Assembly: GCA_004802705.1 (NCBI GenBank)
Contig: SGPL01000603.1
Coordinates: 1 to 19,410, forward strand
Source: Bondarzewia mesenterica
Lineage: Eukaryota > Basidiomycota > Agaricomycetes > Russulales > Bondarzewiaceae
Direction of reading: 5' to 3'
Length of the DNA stretch: 19,410 nt
This document shows positions 16,597 to 19,410 of this stretch, piece after piece. Within the stretch, counting starts at the first letter, position 1. Each line of letters opens with the position of its first letter. The position numbers and the translations under genes are program-made. The notes beneath the pieces were generated by a model. That model did not search any database. It was not told the origin of the DNA and saw only the letters and a list, made by a program, of their open reading frames with translations.

Positions 16597-19410
16597 ATGG
16601 AGGATCCTAGGTCACGACCGCCCGCAGAGACACGCCCGACACTTTTCTCAGTGAGTCCTTTTTGCAGCGGTTGGCTTTCTTATTTAACCGTCTGGTAGTC
16701 CAAGGCCAGCCAGTTCATCAGGAAACTGTCCACGGTCCGAGATAGGTTTGCTTCCACTCGATCCAAGGACAGACCCTCCATTCCGTACCTCACGACTCGC
16801 AAGGATATGGGCGGCCCCAAGCCGTTCATGTCCCAGCCCATGCTTTCCCTCGACCCTCGACCCTCCGCAGAAAATGACGACTCTTCCAGCTCTCCCACCA
16901 CCCGGGGCAGCATCGACATTGAACAATCTAATTCATCGTCCCATCATATCCCACAAAAACGAGTTGTCTATCCGTTGCAGCATCGAAAGTCCCCATCCGC
17001 CCCGCTGAGCCCTACACCTCACATCTCTTCTCTCCCTGTCACCCGTACTCCTCCACCTCACATTGTTATCTCTGAAGTTGATGTGTCTACTGGGAGCCCC
17101 AAGCTCTCCCTCCTTGGCGAGGGTGGTAGCAAAGTTGGTATGTGCTTGTATTCTCGCTGGCTTGTGCGTCTACATCAACTCAATCAGGATCGGAAGGGTG
17201 CTCGCGCGCGCCCGAGAAGGCGACATCGGCTCCGTCACAGCCAAATTCGGAGCAAGGCCTGTCGTCGGCCGAGGGCTCTTTACGCGTTCGAGCTACGGGC
17301 GCCGTCGCTCCGAAGGAAGCTGAGCGGCGCACGTCCTCTTCTCCCATTCGAGGAGCAAAGTCACAGCAGTCAGCCTACCAGCTATCCCCAGATGTAGCAC
17401 TTCCTCGAACTATTGATTCCCCATCAGATTTTGCCATCAAGGATCATGGGAACCGTGTTACAGAAGCAGGAGCCTTTGCACACGCTACCGATCCATTACA
17501 TTTGGAGAACATTCTCTCTTCTCCAATCACCGAAGAGCCAGAAGAGATTGAATTGTCCCGCGCTCCGTCGCCTCCACATGCGTCAACACGCCCTCGCTCG
17601 TTCACCACGCCCGCATCACCCGTCTCCTTTTCGAATGAGGGCGTACTTCCACCAGCAATCACGCCAGTCATGTCCCAGTCTCTGTCACGTAGGCCAAATA
17701 TGCCGCACCTGAGCAGCCTCCCTCCGTCGCCTTCCCGTTTCCAGATCCCAGGCGCGCCCGCTCGATTTTCGCCCGCAATCATCTCGCGACAGCCACCACA
17801 CCCAATCCTGACACTGCCGCCAATTTCACCTGTGCAGCTGAACGCGAGACCGACGCTCCCACGGCAGCGTTCGCAGTCTTTACGGAGCATGCCTGCGTTG
17901 CCGATGGAGGGTGCCGATGAGGAGGAGCAGGCGGATCACGACAATCGTAGCTTGGGTGATCTGTCTGAGGAAGATGAGGATGAGATGGAGGATGATGGAG
18001 AAGAGAGAGATGCAACGGACGACGAGGCGGAGAGCGGCATGAACAGCCCTAGACCTGTCTCTGTGACTCCGCCACATACTGCTTCTCGCTTCCCTGACTA
18101 CAGGAACTCGCCATTGGACACGTCCTTCTTGGACACTTACCTCCGAGAGCGCACCCCCGAAGCGTCAACATCGAAACCGAACGCGTCGCCGAGGCAGACT
18201 GCTGCCGAACAGACACCGTCCGCCTTCCGTCCCGTCGATTACTTCTCGTTCAAAGTTCCCGAGCGCACTCCCGTGCAGACGCCCCAGCTTCCCGATCACA
18301 GTTCACCACGTTCGCCGGCGATGCCCCAACCAAGGCTCTTGCCGATGCCCTCGCCTGCCAGCCCTCCCGTACGTCCTTCGCTGTATCAGCAAGCCTCCCG
18401 AAGTATGATCGACATGACTGCCATGGTGAAAGAACGTTCGCCCGAGCTGAACCCTCGCGAATCTTGGTCAATCGCGCGGGGCCTAGGCACAGAAACCCCG
18501 TCGGCTCAGATGCAGACACCTTTCGCTACTGTTCCGCCGCAGGACAGCGATTTGGGGCCCTCCCTGCGCCGTCAACGTTCCATGCCTACCTTCAAGCCCA
18601 GCTCATCGCCCCCGCCTTACCCCGACTTCGCCCCACCACGGCCTAATGGCCCACCCATCCTTCCACGAGACGAGGAAGGCCGCGAGCCTCTGCCCAAGTA
18701 CACCAACGACATCTACCTGCGTGCGATCATGCCTCGTAAGATGGAGTTCATCGCCCCGGGCGTGCAAGCACGCAATCGTAAGTGGCAACGCACGCTGTGC
18801 GTCCTCGAGGGAACGTCATTCCGCGTGTACAAATGTCCGCCGGGTGTGGCTGGTGTCGGCGTCATCGGCGAATGGTGGGAAAAGACGGTCGGCGTGGGTG
18901 ACATTGCGGAGGCGCCGGCCACCGCGAGCGTGGCCAACGCGCTGAAGGCGCGCGAGCGAGAGCTGGTGGCACAGAGCCTCGCCAAGATCGACTCGCCCGT
19001 CCCAAGTTCGTCCAATGGGAGCGCCCCGCCTATCGAGGTGCCCCCCGTACCCGTGCCACCACCACTGCAAGAGCAGCAGCAGCAACAGCAACAACAGCAA
19101 CAGCCGCCGCCTCCACCTCAGCCGACGCGTTCAAGGTTGCTCGGCTCGACGTTCTTGCGGTCTAGCAACTCGACTTCGCATTCGCCGACGCGGTCACGGT
19201 TCTCTAGCGAGGCCTCGAGGGACTCGGCCCCAGGGAGACGGTCCTTCTCAGGCTTGAGGTCTGGTTCGATTGGTGCGTCGCAGTCAAGCGCGGCGCCGTC
19301 GTCGGGCGCGTCCAATCTTGCGTCGACTTCCGCCTCCACATCAGCGTCTGCGTCGCTGGTGCCGGCACCCGCGTCGCAGTCTCGCTCTCGCTCGCGGGCA
19401 TCACGGACCC
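16597..19410 (+). CDS. Large Ser/Pro-rich protein with probable PH domain, 3' end cut by the window
   Basis: Exons are 16597..16650, 16699..17137 and 17188 to the window edge. Introns are 48 and 50 nt with GTGAGT and GTATGT donors, and the frame stays open for about 905 residues. Residues 1-650 are rich in Ser, Pro, Thr and Arg and carry many SP/TP sites, suggesting a disordered, phospho-regulated region. An acidic tract lies at about 424-447 (LSEEDEDEMEDD). From about 666 the text LPKYTNDIYLRAIMPRKMEF, followed by RKWQRTLCVLEG and FRVYK, looks like the first strands of a PH domain, with the usual basic and Trp-containing strand. The sequence then diverges into a loop with a Gln run (about Q10) and further Ser-rich sequence, so the PH domain is either split by a long insert or continues beyond the window. 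PH domains bind phosphoinositides or proteins at membranes. A relation to yeast Skg3/Caf120-type proteins is possible but unproven. Confidence 0.82.
19068..19104. repeat. CAG/CAA run coding polyglutamine
   Basis: A run of mixed CAG and CAA codons gives about ten Gln just before a Pro-rich stretch in the PH-domain protein. Mixing of the two codons tends to limit repeat-length change. Confidence 0.85.

Overview
The window looks like nuclear DNA of a filamentous basidiomycete, most likely an Agaricomycete. Genes lie on both strands and are split by many small GT..AG introns of about 48 to 205 nt. Exons prefer G or C at third codon positions, intergenic DNA is rich in pyrimidine or T tracts, and the recognisable proteins are fungal. 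There is no operon, CRISPR array, rRNA or convincing tRNA. No intact transposon was seen, and no obviously new multi-gene system was found.

Seven genes are supported. From left to right they are: (1) the 3' part of a plus-strand gene (2..740) with a Cys/His cluster and an apparent one-base frameshift in a C7 run; (2) a minus-strand 185-residue unknown protein (1931..2488); (3) a minus-strand four-exon gene (3330..4290) for a 205-residue protein resembling two dimeric alpha/beta-barrel (ABM/Dabb-like) halves; (4) a minus-strand four-exon gene (5150..7027) for the DEAD-box helicase Dhh1/DDX6 (517 aa), the firmest call; (5) a plus-strand three-exon gene (10171..11576) for a 414-residue Cys-rich membrane or cell-surface protein resembling the DUF7729 family; (6) a minus-strand three-exon gene (13414..14325) for a 259-residue protein with a YPGQPQA heptad-repeat tail made by a 21-bp minisatellite; (7) a plus-strand gene (16597 to beyond the window end) for a large Ser/Pro-rich protein with a probable PH domain.

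The stretches 7.2-9.7 kb and 14.4-16.5 kb look intergenic at first sight. Both hold phase-consistent, splice-bordered open segments on the minus strand that could be poorly conserved genes. They are listed at low confidence, as is a 58-codon ORF at 1388..1564. The other gaps hold UTRs, simple repeats (TGAG, GGTT and GAT runs) and T-rich DNA.

The genes do not form one pathway. Dhh1 acts in mRNA decapping and P bodies, the PH protein probably acts at membranes, and the DUF7729-like protein probably acts at the cell surface. The others have unknown or only fold-level roles. All exon boundaries were read by eye from splice signals and reading phase.
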